Assembly (NCBI RefSeq): GCF_026241095.1
Contig: NZ_JAPFGB010000013.1
Coordinates: 1-39,489, forward strand
DNA length: 39,489 bases
Direction of reading: 5' to 3'
Origin: Saccharopolyspora sp. NFXS83
GTDB lineage: Bacteria > Actinomycetota > Actinomycetes > Mycobacteriales > Pseudonocardiaceae
Made by a program: the position numbers and the translations under genes
Notes under the pieces: generated by a model
The model's input: only the letters and a program-made list of their open reading frames with translations
Told to the model about the DNA's origin: nothing
Database searches by the model: none
In this document: positions 16,879 to 25,162 of the stretch, one piece after another
How the letters are laid out: the number at the start of each line of letters is the position of its first letter
How positions within the stretch are numbered: the stretch's first letter is position 1

Positions 16879-17696
16879 CTCGATGACCGAGGCGGTGTCC
16901 CAGATCGTCCTGGTTCACCACCTCGAGCTGTGGGCGTAGTAGCAGGCTGCCGGGTCGACCGCCGGTTCTTGGTGGTCGACCCGGCAGCTCCTCGTGGACG
17001 TGGGCGGCCGAGCGGTCCCATGCTTCGGCACACGTGGTTGTGACATGCAGCATCGATGCGGCGCATCTTCGAACCGTCGATCAACGCGATCCGCCACCGG
17101 CTCGACTCCCCGATCCCGTGCGCCGCAGGGATTGCACTCATGAGGATCCGAAGCCGAGCGAATGCGCCGCACCGGTGATATCGCGGGTGATTCCGGGAAT
17201 CACCGCGGACTGGGGGCTGAACACCACCGCGCCCGAGTTTTCGCTAGGCCGCGCCTGCGCTGCCGATCGGGCCGGGCGGCAACGACGGCGGCGCCACCGA
17301 CGCTTCGGGCCACGGTCCCGCCTGGAGCCGGGGACCACGGCGTTGTTCGACGGCGCACCGTGTGTCCAGCGGTCCACGCCGAACGGCGCAGCCACGGTAG
17401 TGGTGCGCAGCGCATTCTACCGGGGTAGCAGAGGTTCACCCCTGAATTGTCCAAAGGCACCCGCCGGCCGGGGACTGCAGCGGCAGAACGCCATCCTCGT
17501 CGAAGAAGGAAGAGCGCAACCCTTTCGGGCACGCCACTGGAACTCCCGCGCAAGGTCGCCTCCCGGAGGTGTCCTGCTCGATAGCACGTGCTTACAGTTC
17601 GCCAATGTGAGTAGTTTTCGTGAGATCCCCGTCGTTACCGACTCGGGCGTCACTTGGCTGTCCTGATCCGCTTTGTCGGAGGTTAGTGCGATTCGT
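16879..17696. other. 0.8-kb region without a recognisable gene
   Basis: Open frames on both strands are short and overlapping, with no family resemblance. The notable feature is a 19-bp perfect palindrome, GGTGATTCC-G-GGAATCACC, at 17186-17204. The last ~100 bases are less GC-rich and probably hold the promoter of the oxidoreductase operon. Confidence 0.45.
17186..17204. promoter_or_regulatory. 19-bp palindrome
   Basis: GGTGATTCC and GGAATCACC are exact complements around one G. It could be an operator or a short hairpin. It lies 493 bases before the oxidoreductase start, so its target is unclear. Confidence 0.3.
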
Positions 17697-19610
17697 ATGC
17701 GTGCGTTAATTCTTTGCGACGTCCCGGTGGAATATGGCTGTTCGCTGATCGGCGGCGATGTTTGGTGCCGCCCCGACTTGGCGCTAATGGGGGCGGAAAC
17801 CGGGGACGTCGTGGCTGCGGCGGCTCTGGGCTCGGCGATCGCCGAGCTGCGGCCGCACGTGGTCGTCACCGCCGCGACGCTGCCGAACGCCGTTCTCGCG
17901 CGATGGCGCACGGTGATGGGGACTGAAGCGACGGTGTGCGTGCGCGTCGTGGACGATGCGGATGAGGTGAACGCCGCCGGAGCGGACGCGGCGGGAGGGG
18001 TCGCGGTGCGCATCGTCACCGCTGGAGCGGACGCCGCGTTCCGCGCGCTGGCCGTCGCCGAGCGGTACTTACTGGCCCGGCGCACCGCGGCCCCGCCGGT
18101 CGAGGACAGCTGGTCGGGGTTGGCGGCACGCATTCCGCACCGGCGGCCGGGCGACGGGGCCGATCAGAGCGTCCTGCTGATCGGCGCCGGAGTGGTCAAC
18201 CTGGTGACCGCGTCGCTCTTGGTCCGGCACGGGTACCGGGTCACGGTGCTGGAACGGTCGCCGGACCCGCGCAAGAATGCCGAGTGGCCGGCATACGGTT
18301 GCAGCCGTGGCGGCCACAACGCCCGCATGTTCACTCTGACCGAGGCCGACGACTACCACGACAAGGTTCCCGTCCCACCGGATCAGGCGAACACTCTGTT
18401 CGACCGCCCGCCGTCTGAGCTGGGGTGGAACATCCTCGCCGACACCGGGCCCGCCGAGCGGGCGTGGATCCAGGAGTTCCGGCGGGTTCCGCCGTGGTTG
18501 GCGCGGGCCTACAACACCGACATCTTCGACCTCAACCGTCGCAGCGGGATGCTGTGGGCTGACTGGATGGCGGCCGATCCGGCGTCCTTCGACGACGTGT
18601 ACCTGCGGCACGACATCCTGCGGCTCTACGAGGATGCCGACCACTTCGCCGCAGGGATCGGCAGACAACGCGACGCGGGGGCGTTGCTGGACAGCTATGC
18701 CCCGGACCGGGTACGCGCCGAGTTCCCCGCGCTGGCGGAGGCCGCGCCGGACGCCTACGCGGGCGGCGTGCTCGTGCGCGGGTTCACGCTGAACGTGCAC
18801 GATCTCATCGCCCGGTTGCTCGACGAGTTGGAAGACGCCGGAGCGCGGCTGTCGTTCGACGAGGAGGCCGAGACCGCGCTGCGCGACCGGGCCGGCCGGG
18901 TGGCCGGAGTGCTCACCGCCCGCGGGAACTTTCACCGCGCCGACCACTACGTCGTCTCCCCGGGCGTGCACGGCGAGAACATGCTGGCCAACACCGAGTC
19001 CGCCGGACAGATCCACGGCGTCCTCGGCTGCTGGCTGACCGTACCGAATCGTCGGCCGTTGCTGGAACATTCGCTCAAGGTCGCTCGTCGCGGGCACGTC
19101 GCCGAGGACGCCAACGTCACCGTCGCCCGCGATGAGCACGGCGCTGAGATGCTGGTATTCGGCTCCGGTTACGGATACACCGGCGCGGACCCGGCGAACA
19201 TCGACCGGGCCGAGCTGTCCGCGATCCACGCCGCGATCGCCGACACGGCACGACGGCTGTTCCCCCGTGCCTACGCCGCAGCCGAAATCACCCCCGGCGA
19301 TCCGGACGCGCGGTTCTGCGTGCGCCCGTGGACCGCATCGAACCTGGGCTTGTTCGAAACGCTGCCCGCCACGAACGGGGCGTTCGTCGTCGCGGGCGGG
19401 CACAACACCGGCGGGTTCGCGCAGGCCCCGGTCGTCGCCGAGGCCGTGCTGAACGCCCTGGCCGGGCGTCCGCACCCGATGCACACGCTGTACCACCCGC
19501 GCCGAGCCCGCGACGTCCTCGGTGACCTTCCGGCCGCGGCACCCGTTCCGGCCGAGACCCTCCCGCCGAGGGCGGTTCCTGCGGTGGAGCAGCCGCACCC
19601 GGTTACCTGA
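17697..19610 (+). CDS. FAD-dependent oxidoreductase (DAO family) with extra N-terminal domain
   Basis: A 637-residue two-part protein. Residues about 1-155 form a Val/Ala-rich alpha/beta domain (MRALILCDVPVEYG) that I do not recognise. From about residue 160 a D-amino-acid-oxidase-type flavoprotein begins: LLIGAGVVNLVTASLL is the dinucleotide-binding beta-alpha-beta motif followed by VTVLERS, and VRPWTASNLGLFETLP with FVVAGGHNTGGFAQAP is the C-terminal FAD-contact region. Such enzymes oxidise primary or secondary amines, often of amino acids, giving imines and hydrogen peroxide. GGAGG at 17678-17682 is 14 bases from ATG 17697, which is long; an ATT at 17691 would be better spaced but is a rare start. 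It begins an operon with a short frame, an EamA exporter and a glutamine amidotransferase. Confidence 0.8.
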   Translation: MRALILCDVPVEYGCSLIGGDVWCRPDLALMGAETGDVVAAAALGSAIAELRPHVVVTAATLPNAVLARWRTVMGTEATVCVRVVDDADEVNAAGADAAGGVAVRIVTAGADAAFRALAVAERYLLARRTAAPPVEDSWSGLAARIPHRRPGDGADQSVLLIGAGVVNLVTASLLVRHGYRVTVLERSPDPRKNAEWPAYGCSRGGHNARMFTLTEADDYHDKVPVPPDQANTLFDRPPSELGWNILADTGPAERAWIQEFRRVPPWLARAYNTDIFDLNRRSGMLWADWMAADPASFDDVYLRHDILRLYEDADHFAAGIGRQRDAGALLDSYAPDRVRAEFPALAEAAPDAYAGGVLVRGFTLNVHDLIARLLDELEDAGARLSFDEEAETALRDRAGRVAGVLTARGNFHRADHYVVSPGVHGENMLANTESAGQIHGVLGCWLTVPNRRPLLEHSLKVARRGHVAEDANVTVARDEHGAEMLVFGSGYGYTGADPANIDRAELSAIHAAIADTARRLFPRAYAAAEITPGDPDARFCVRPWTASNLGLFETLPATNGAFVVAGGHNTGGFAQAPVVAEAVLNALAGRPHPMHTLYHPRRARDVLGDLPAAAPVPAETLPPRAVPAVEQPHPVT

Positions 19611-19756
19611 ACGCAATGCTCGTTCCATGTTGAGCAGGGAATTCAAGCCTTCGGGCACGCGGATGGCGTCATCCGCGACGGCGGCACCGTCCTCTTCGCT
19701 CCCGATGGCCGCTTCGCCTCTCGCGCGGCCGACTGGGAGCGCATCGGCGCGACGGT

Positions 19757-20047
19757 GTGCGCACCGGCCCGAGGCTGGATTTCGGCGCGGTACTGGACAA
19801 CGTCGTCCGGCGACCGTTGCCGACGACGACGACGAGCCCCTGTATTCGCGGTCGGGTGCACCACGGCGTGCTGCGCACCGTCGAGTTCGCGCCGCGGCGG
19901 TACTCCGGCAGGCACCCGGTGTCGCTGCGGGCGGTGGTACGGCCCGCCGACGACTCTTTCCGCCCCGAGTTGAACCGGCGCCGTGCCTACGCGGAGGTCG
20001 GAAGAGTCGGTATGACAGGAAAATCCGCCCGGAGGAAGAGATCATGA
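19757..20047 (+). CDS. Short or frameshifted protein, unrecognised
   Basis: A 96-residue frame (GTG start) reading RTGPRLDFGAVLDNVVRRPLP and later VLRTVEFAPRRYSGRHPVSL and FRPELNRRRAYAEVGR. Its stop overlaps the EamA start (ATGA), the usual sign of translational coupling and the best evidence that the frame is real. Just upstream another frame (about 19630-19790) reads FGHADGVIRDGGTVLFAPDGRFASRAADWERIGATV, which is also protein-like. A one-base shift near 19755 would join the two into a protein of about 140 residues. Either this is a short gene whose front is intergenic, or a longer gene with a frameshift. I cannot assign a family. Frame and start remain uncertain. Confidence 0.4.
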   Translation: MRTGPRLDFGAVLDNVVRRPLPTTTTSPCIRGRVHHGVLRTVEFAPRRYSGRHPVSLRAVVRPADDSFRPELNRRRAYAEVGRVGMTGKSARRKRS

Positions 20048-21030
20048 CTTTGTTGCGCCAGGACGCCGCTGTCCGCACCGGACGGTCGACGGAGACCGGG
20101 CAGACGCGTGCGCCCTGGTGGGGCTACGGGCTGGCGCTGCTGGCGGTGTTGATCTGGGCCGGGAACTTCGTCGCCGCCCGAGGGTTGCGCGATGAGATCT
20201 CCCCGGTCGCCCTGTCGTTCTGGCGCTGGGCGATCGCCACCGCGGTCCTGGTGCCCTTCGTCGCCCGCGCACCCCTGGCCCAGTGGCGGCTGTGCCGCGC
20301 CAATGTCAGGTACTTGTGCCTGACCGGGTTCCTCGGGGTCACCGCGTTCAACACTCTGGTCTACATCGCGGGCCGCACCACGTCGGCGACCAACCTGGCG
20401 CTGCTGGCGGTGGCCGCGCCGGTGTTCATCGTGCTGCTCGCGCGCGTGGTGGACAACACGCCGATCACCAGTCCGCAGCTGGTCGGCATGGTCATCGCGC
20501 TGGGCGGGGTAGGAGCGCTGATCACCGGAGGGTCGCTGACCGGTCTGCGGTTGCACTCCGGTGACCTGTGGATGCTGCTGGGCACGTTGACCTTCGCCGG
20601 TTACTCGGTGCTGGTGCGCCGCAAGCCACCTGAGCTGTGGAATTCGGTGTTCCTGGCGAGTGTCTTCGGCGTCGGCACGCTGTTCCTGCTGCCGCTGTAT
20701 CTCGGGGACTTGTTATTGCTGGACGGCCGGATGCCCCTGGACGGCCAGATGTTGTGGTCGCTGCTGTACGTCGGGGTGCTGTCCTCGGCGGTCGCCTTTG
20801 CGGCGTGGAACCGGTCGATCGGAGTCATCGGCGCCTCGCGCGCAGGGTTCATCTACTACCTCACACCGGTCGCCACCGCGCTGGCGGCGTGGCTGGTGCT
20901 GGGAGAGCGAGCCGGGTGGGTGCAGGGCGCGGCGATGCTGCTGATCGTCTGCGGCGTTGTCGTCAGCAACCACGCTCCGACCACCGGCCGTACGACGACC
21001 AGGGGTCCGGCGACGGGCCCCTGGAAGTAG
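20044..21030 (+). CDS. EamA/DMT family transporter
   Basis: A 328-residue membrane protein with ten hydrophobic segments arranged as two EamA repeats. The first begins LALLAVLIWAGNFVAARGL, and the second contains LWMLLGTLTFAGYSVLVRR. Near the end, GFIYYLTPVATALAAWLVLGE is the family's typical ninth-tenth segment signature. Members of the drug/metabolite transporter superfamily mostly export amino acids and small metabolites. The ATG at 20044 has CGGAGGAAGAG upstream, a strong ribosome binding site, and overlaps the stop of the short frame before it. The glutamine amidotransferase begins nine bases after its stop, so all three are probably co-transcribed. Its likely job is to export the product made by the oxidoreductase and amidotransferase. 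Confidence 0.88.
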   Translation: MTLLRQDAAVRTGRSTETGQTRAPWWGYGLALLAVLIWAGNFVAARGLRDEISPVALSFWRWAIATAVLVPFVARAPLAQWRLCRANVRYLCLTGFLGVTAFNTLVYIAGRTTSATNLALLAVAAPVFIVLLARVVDNTPITSPQLVGMVIALGGVGALITGGSLTGLRLHSGDLWMLLGTLTFAGYSVLVRRKPPELWNSVFLASVFGVGTLFLLPLYLGDLLLLDGRMPLDGQMLWSLLYVGVLSSAVAFAAWNRSIGVIGASRAGFIYYLTPVATALAAWLVLGERAGWVQGAAMLLIVCGVVVSNHAPTTGRTTTRGPATGPWK

Positions 21031-21038
21031 GAGCGAAC

Positions 21039-21995
21039 GTGTGCGGACTGTTCGGAAGTGCCGGGACCGTCCCCGGAGGGGCTGATCCGGGGACGATCTC
21101 CGCCTTGACGTGGGCACTGGGGTTGGCGTCCCGAGAACGCGGCGTCCACGGCGCCGGTGTGGCGTGCTTGTTCCCCGCGACTGACGGCGGCCCCGGGCCC
21201 CGCGAGGTGGAACCGGCCGCCGTTGCCGACCTGCGCACGTCGCGGCTGCGGATCGTCAAGACCCCGGGAGCGTTCGACATGATGTCCTCCGCCGCTCCGT
21301 GGGGCAGCAGCGTCGAGGACGACGACAGCCCGCCGACCCCACCGGAGGACCTGGCCGCCGACCTGAACCGCGCGGCGGTCGTGCTCGGCCACACCCGGTT
21401 CCGCACTCAGGGGGCGACCGACGCGCTGGAGCACACCAGCCCGCTGCTGGTCGACTCCGTCGTCGGCACCCACAACGGCGACGTCGACGTGGACACGCTC
21501 CCCGCTCCGCCGCCGCGCACGCGGCCGAAGTTCGATACCGAACTCCTGCTCGCCGCGCTGTCCGATGTGGGCGACGATCGCGCGGCGATCTGCGACCTGC
21601 TCACCGGCATGGTCGGCCGTACCGCGCTCGTCTGGGTCGACCTTCGTGATCCGATCCGCCTCCACCTCGCCCGAGCCGCGCTCAGCCCGCTGGCCGTGGC
21701 CCGTGACCAGTTCGGCCGGCTGCACTGGGCGTCCAATCCGGGGTGGTTGCGTACCCGCTTGCCCGCGGCCGGATTGCGCCCCTCGGGGTTGCGAATGCTG
21801 CGGGAAGGGACGGTCGAGACCTACGACCTGCGCGGTGGCGTCCCGGAAGCGGCCTGGCGGGCCGATTTCGTTCCCACCGCCCGGGAAAGCGACCTGCGCA
21901 AACGCCACTCCGTCGCGTTGCTGGGCTACACCGACCGAGACCGCGCCGCCGATGACGCGTTGCTGCGGCGTCGTGTGCTGTCCTCGTCCGTGTGA
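21039..21995 (+). CDS. Class II glutamine amidotransferase
   Basis: A 318-residue Ntn-type glutamine amidotransferase. It begins V-C-G-L-F-G, so removing the start residue exposes the Cys2 nucleophile. GHTRFRTQG and THNGDVD are the family's glutamine-binding and oxyanion motifs, as in GlmS, PurF and EgtC. After about residue 200 there is no recognisable synthase domain, so it would hydrolyse glutamine and pass ammonia to a partner, or cleave a gamma-glutamyl amide as EgtC does. Unlike EgtC (which begins MCRHLGYLG) it has the GlmS-type MCGLFG start. GTG 21039 has AGGAG five bases upstream. It is the last gene of the oxidoreductase/EamA operon, and no obvious acceptor enzyme other than the flavoprotein is present. 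Confidence 0.82.
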   Translation: MCGLFGSAGTVPGGADPGTISALTWALGLASRERGVHGAGVACLFPATDGGPGPREVEPAAVADLRTSRLRIVKTPGAFDMMSSAAPWGSSVEDDDSPPTPPEDLAADLNRAAVVLGHTRFRTQGATDALEHTSPLLVDSVVGTHNGDVDVDTLPAPPPRTRPKFDTELLLAALSDVGDDRAAICDLLTGMVGRTALVWVDLRDPIRLHLARAALSPLAVARDQFGRLHWASNPGWLRTRLPAAGLRPSGLRMLREGTVETYDLRGGVPEAAWRADFVPTARESDLRKRHSVALLGYTDRDRAADDALLRRRVLSSSV

Positions 21996-22293
21996 CCAGT
22001 TCGCGACATGATCTGCGGGCATCGAGGTCGAAACCACGGCACGAGGATGCGAGGACCTCCTCGACCTCGGTGGCGAATCGTTCCCGTGGCAGAGAACGGT
22101 TTCCAGGCGCGGCAGGACCGTGTCGGCTGCGGTGTGGGTGTGAGGATTCCGGCCCCTGGCACAGGGTGCTGTGCCGTCCGCTGACATTACTGACTGAAGA
22201 TATGTCGCCCATTGTGCGTCGACGGGCGGGATGTCGCGTCGGCGCAACGTTACGAAGATTCTCGATTCCTCCCGGACTGAAAGGCTGCCTGCC
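21996..22293. other. Intergenic, no gene recognised
   Basis: A 298-base gap between the amidotransferase and the acetyltransferase. The stretch 22185-22215 is less GC-rich and may contain the promoter of the acetyltransferase. Confidence 0.4.
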
Positions 22294-22926
22294 GTGAGTG
22301 ACATCTCCGATCAGACCGCATCGCTTCCCGAGAAGCCGTGCATAGTGACCGAGCGGCTCGTTCTGCGCCCGTGGGAGCCCGCCGACTTCGACGCGGTACG
22401 GGCGTGGCACGCCGACCCCGTGGTCATGCGGCACCTCGGCGGAGTCCTCGACTCTGCCTGCAGCGACGCGACGGTGCGCCGCTGGACGGCGGAACTGGAG
22501 TCGAAGGGATTCGGCATGCTCGCGGTCTGCCTGGCTGACACCGCGCGGCCCATCGGCACCGTGGGACTCGGTCTGCCGGCTTTCGACAGCCACTTCACCC
22601 CGTGCATCGAGATCGGCTGGCGCCTTGATCGGGGCGCCTGGGGGCGCGGCTACGCGACGGAGGCCGCACGCGCGGTCCTGCGGGACGGGTTCGACCGGCT
22701 CGGGCTGGCGGAGATCGTGGCCTTCACCACCAGGCAGAACACCGGGAGCGAACGGGTGATGAGCCGCCTGGGCATGCGGTACGACCCCAGCGGGGACTTC
22801 GTGCGCCGGTTCGGTCCCAACGGGCCGGAGATCCCGTCCGTGCTCTGGCGCATCCGCGCCGGCGACCTGGGTGAGGACGGTGCGCGGCAACAGAACGGTG
22901 ACCCGGGAGAAGGCGGAGGCGTGTGA
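22294..22926 (+). CDS. GNAT family N-acetyltransferase (RimJ/RimL type)
   Basis: A 210-residue acetyltransferase. IVTERLVLRPWEPADFDAV is the N-terminal signature of the RimJ/RimL (Acetyltransf_3) group, EIGWRLDRGAWGRGYATEAA contains the acetyl-CoA pyrophosphate loop (GRGYA), and NTGSERVMSRLGMRY is the C-terminal motif. It transfers acetyl to an amine on a protein N-terminus or a small molecule. The last ~15 residues (QQNGDPGEGGGV) are Gly-rich and probably disordered. GTG 22294 has GAAAGG about ten bases upstream. It stands alone and is convergent with the response regulator on the minus strand. Its substrate cannot be predicted. Confidence 0.87.
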   Translation: MSDISDQTASLPEKPCIVTERLVLRPWEPADFDAVRAWHADPVVMRHLGGVLDSACSDATVRRWTAELESKGFGMLAVCLADTARPIGTVGLGLPAFDSHFTPCIEIGWRLDRGAWGRGYATEAARAVLRDGFDRLGLAEIVAFTTRQNTGSERVMSRLGMRYDPSGDFVRRFGPNGPEIPSVLWRIRAGDLGEDGARQQNGDPGEGGGV

Positions 22927-23083
22927 TCAGGTTTTCACCCGGGGGCGGACACCTTCGAGTTGTGCCGTGGGTAAAGATGTCCCGATGACCTGTCCGCCGC
23001 CTCGCCGTAGCAGGATCAAGCGTGGGGCGCTGATCGCGAAAGAGGCGGTGTTCGAGCGGCCGGCGTGTCACGGCGAGGAATAT

Positions 23084-23701
23084 TCATAGCCAGCCGCGTT
23101 CGCGCGCGAGGCGGGCGGCGTCGTGCCGAGTTCGGGTATTGGTCTTCTGCATCGCGTTGGAGAGGTAGTTGCGCACGGTGCCGGGGGCGAGGTGGAGTCT
23201 GCTCGCGATGTTCTTCACCGAATAGCCTTCGCGGGTTTCGAGCAGGGTGTCGAGTTCGCGGTCGGTGAGGGGGCAATCATCGACGACGGAGGCCTCGAGG
23301 ACTTCGTAGGCGATCCAACGTCGCCCCGCGTGCAATTCGTGGACGACCTCGACGATCTCTTCGGGATCGGCGCTCTTGCTCATGAACCCTTGCACGCCGA
23401 GTTTCAACGCCCGTCGCAGCACCCCTGGCCGGGCGTGTCGGGTGAGCATGAGAACGGCCTGCTCCGGGCGCTCTTCGGTGATCGCGGCGACCGCTTCGAG
23501 GCCGCTCATGCCGGGCATCTCAAGGTCGATGACGAGCACGTCGGGACGGTGCCGCAGGGTCGTGTCGACCGCATCGGCACCGCTCCCGGCCTGCGCGACG
23601 ACCACGATGGTGCCGTCGAGGGGTAGTAGCGATGCCATCGCGGTGCGCAGGAGTTTCTCGTCGTCGGCGAGGACGACCCGTATTGGGTCATCGCTGGTCA
23701 T
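23084..23701 (-). CDS. NarL/LuxR-family response regulator (DesR-like)
   Basis: A 205-residue response regulator. The receiver has the acidic pair in VVLADDEKLL, the phosphoacceptor Asp in VLVIDLEMPGMSG and the Lys in GFMSKSA, so it should be phosphorylated normally. The C-terminal LuxR helix-turn-helix reads LTDRELDTLLETREGYSVKNIA then LHLAPGTVRNYLSNAM. The ATG at 23701 lies inside the end of the kinase gene (14-base overlap), so the two are translationally coupled and form one system. In the DesKR-like group such regulators respond to membrane state or lipid-targeting antibiotics; the signal here is unknown. GTGAC-N5-GTCAC sites upstream of the operon may be its binding sites. Confidence 0.9.
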   Translation of the reverse strand: MTSDDPIRVVLADDEKLLRTAMASLLPLDGTIVVVAQAGSGADAVDTTLRHRPDVLVIDLEMPGMSGLEAVAAITEERPEQAVLMLTRHARPGVLRRALKLGVQGFMSKSADPEEIVEVVHELHAGRRWIAYEVLEASVVDDCPLTDRELDTLLETREGYSVKNIASRLHLAPGTVRNYLSNAMQKTNTRTRHDAARLARERGWL

Positions 23702-24785
23702 ACTGGCCCCGATCGTGGTCGGTAGACGCATCGGCGTGCTGTGGGGTGAGGTCCGCGGTGAGTGCGAATACTTCCGGCGTTCGCGTGATTCGCAAGGTGC
23801 CTCCCGCCGACTCCAATCGGCCGCGTAGCCGAGCGAGTCCGCGCAGGTCCGAATCCGGCTCGGCGGTCACTCCGTCGTTGGCGATCTCCACCCGGGTCTT
23901 CGACGCGGTGATGGAGACGGTTTCCGGTTGGGCATGGCGAAGGAGGTTCGTCGTGGCCTCGCGCAACACTTGCGCCAGGAGCGGGTGCGCTAGTGACCGG
24001 CCCCCCGCGTTGTGGTGCACCTCGACGGCGATCCCCGCCGCCTCGCAGATGCGTTTGGCGTTCTCGAGTTCGGTGGCCAAGTTCAGTTCGTGCCGCGCGT
24101 AGGCGAGTTCCCTCGTCCCAGCGATGGCGTCGTCGACGAGACGCCGGATCTCGACGAGTTCGACATCGGCGCGGTCGAGGTCGGTGCGGACCAGCGTCTG
24201 CGCGTGAGCGGTCTTCAATTTGATCACGTGCAGCGAGTGGCCCTGGATGTCGTGCAGATCGCCCGCGAACCGCACCCGCTCGCGCGCGATGGCCAGTTCC
24301 GCTTCCGTCTCCTGCGCGCGTTCGAGGCGGCGCGCGATGAGCCACGCCTGCTCGCTCGTGATGATGACGCCGACGATGAAGAGCGTGCCGATGACGGGCA
24401 GACCGAGGTAGGCACCGGCGAGCGGCCACGTCGGTGCGTGCGTGACCAAGGACGTGGAGCCCAAGACCGCGACGCCGGAGGCGAAGGCCCCGATGAAGAG
24501 CAGCCGCCGACTCCGCAACCTGGCCAGTAGTAGCGCGCCCACCAGTGAGAACGGCACGAAGTTGATCGGGCTGCTGGTGGTGAGGGCGCCGACGAGCCAG
24601 TTCGCGCCGGTGAACATGAGAGCGAAGACGGCGCGGCGCGGATAGCCGTCCAGGCTCCACTCCTTGAGCACGCCGAGAGTGAGCAGCAGCCCTACCGCGA
24701 CGATCAGCGCTTCCCACCAAGAGGTCGCCGTGAGCACGACTCCGACGACGCACAGCGGCGCGATCGCCGAGACCGCGGTGAGCAT
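23688..24785 (-). CDS. Sensor histidine kinase (DesK-like, HisKA_3)
   Basis: A kinase of 365 residues (379 if TTG 24827 is used). The N-terminal part has four to six hydrophobic segments with almost no external domain, typical of DesK-like sensors that read the membrane itself. RFAGDLHDIQGHSLHVIKL is the HisKA_3 dimerisation motif with the phosphorylated His. LREATTNLLRHAQP is the N-box of the ATPase domain, and the G-boxes (IANDGVTAEP, LRGLARLRGRLESAGGTL) are somewhat degenerate. ATG 24785 is chosen because GGAG lies five bases upstream; TTG 24827 has none. It overlaps the regulator gene and follows a small membrane protein gene, so the three form an operon. Autophosphorylation should be possible. 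Confidence 0.88.
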   Translation of the reverse strand: MLTAVSAIAPLCVVGVVLTATSWWEALIVAVGLLLTLGVLKEWSLDGYPRRAVFALMFTGANWLVGALTTSSPINFVPFSLVGALLLARLRSRRLLFIGAFASGVAVLGSTSLVTHAPTWPLAGAYLGLPVIGTLFIVGVIITSEQAWLIARRLERAQETEAELAIARERVRFAGDLHDIQGHSLHVIKLKTAHAQTLVRTDLDRADVELVEIRRLVDDAIAGTRELAYARHELNLATELENAKRICEAAGIAVEVHHNAGGRSLAHPLLAQVLREATTNLLRHAQPETVSITASKTRVEIANDGVTAEPDSDLRGLARLRGRLESAGGTLRITRTPEVFALTADLTPQHADASTDHDRGQYDQR

Positions 24786-24844
24786 CGCGCTCCGTCGTAC
24801 GTGCCCGACGGCGCGTGGGCCGTCCAAGCCGTGGTCGTCGATGA

Positions 24845-25087
24845 TCAGTCTCGACCCCTTCCGCTCTGCGCCTTCATGGCCTTGCCGACCGGGGCCTTGG
24901 CGAGCAGCGCCACGACGAGCACACCCAGCGCCACGTACTGCAGCGGTTGGTGTTGCAGGAAGAAGGCGGTGATCCCCTCGGGCAGGATGGTGAAAAGCCC
25001 GGTGTCGAAGTGAAGTCCGAAGTAGGCGAGGACCACGGTCACGGCGACGATGGTCACTAGGTTGAGGATGACGTCCAGCGTTTTCAT
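24845..25087 (-). CDS. Small two-segment membrane protein
   Basis: An 80-residue protein with a hydrophobic segment at about residues 6-24 (LNLVTIVAVTVVLAYFGL), a short loop (HFDTGLFTILPEG), a second segment at about 40-65 and a basic C-terminal tail (KAPVGKAMKAQSGRGRD). No family is recognised. As first gene of the operon with the DesK-like kinase and its regulator, it may be an accessory sensor, an inhibitor of the kinase or a target whose level the system controls. ATG 25087 is preferred over ATG 25117, since the extra ten residues are polar and neither start has a strong ribosome binding site (GGGGA lies 13 bases before 25087). Confidence 0.65.
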   Translation of the reverse strand: MKTLDVILNLVTIVAVTVVLAYFGLHFDTGLFTILPEGITAFFLQHQPLQYVALGVLVVALLAKAPVGKAMKAQSGRGRD

Positions 25088-25124
25088 GGTTTTCGACGAT
25101 TCCCCAAGCGCCCGCATCGAAATA

Positions 25125-25162
25125 GTGACATCACGTCACATGTGGAAGTGATCCCTCGTCAC
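25125..25162 (-). promoter_or_regulatory. Tandem GTGAC-N5-GTCAC sites before the kinase operon
   Basis: GTGAC-ATCAC-GTCAC (25125-25139) is a perfect interrupted palindrome, and GTGAT-CCCTC-GTCAC (25148-25162) differs at one base. Their starts are 23 bases apart, about two helical turns, placing both on one face of the DNA. They lie 38-75 bases before the membrane protein start. Confidence 0.55.

Noticed and set aside
16900-17180. Possible insertion sequence remnant
   Set aside because: Some frames looked transposase-like at first, but no catalytic motif, terminal repeats or target duplication could be found.
18069-20078. Long minus-strand frame opposite the flavoprotein
   Set aside because: Low-complexity Arg/Val-rich shadow of a clear FAD oxidoreductase.
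20856-22304. Long minus-strand frame opposite the amidotransferase
   Set aside because: Shadow frame; the plus strand has GlmS-type motifs and proper starts.
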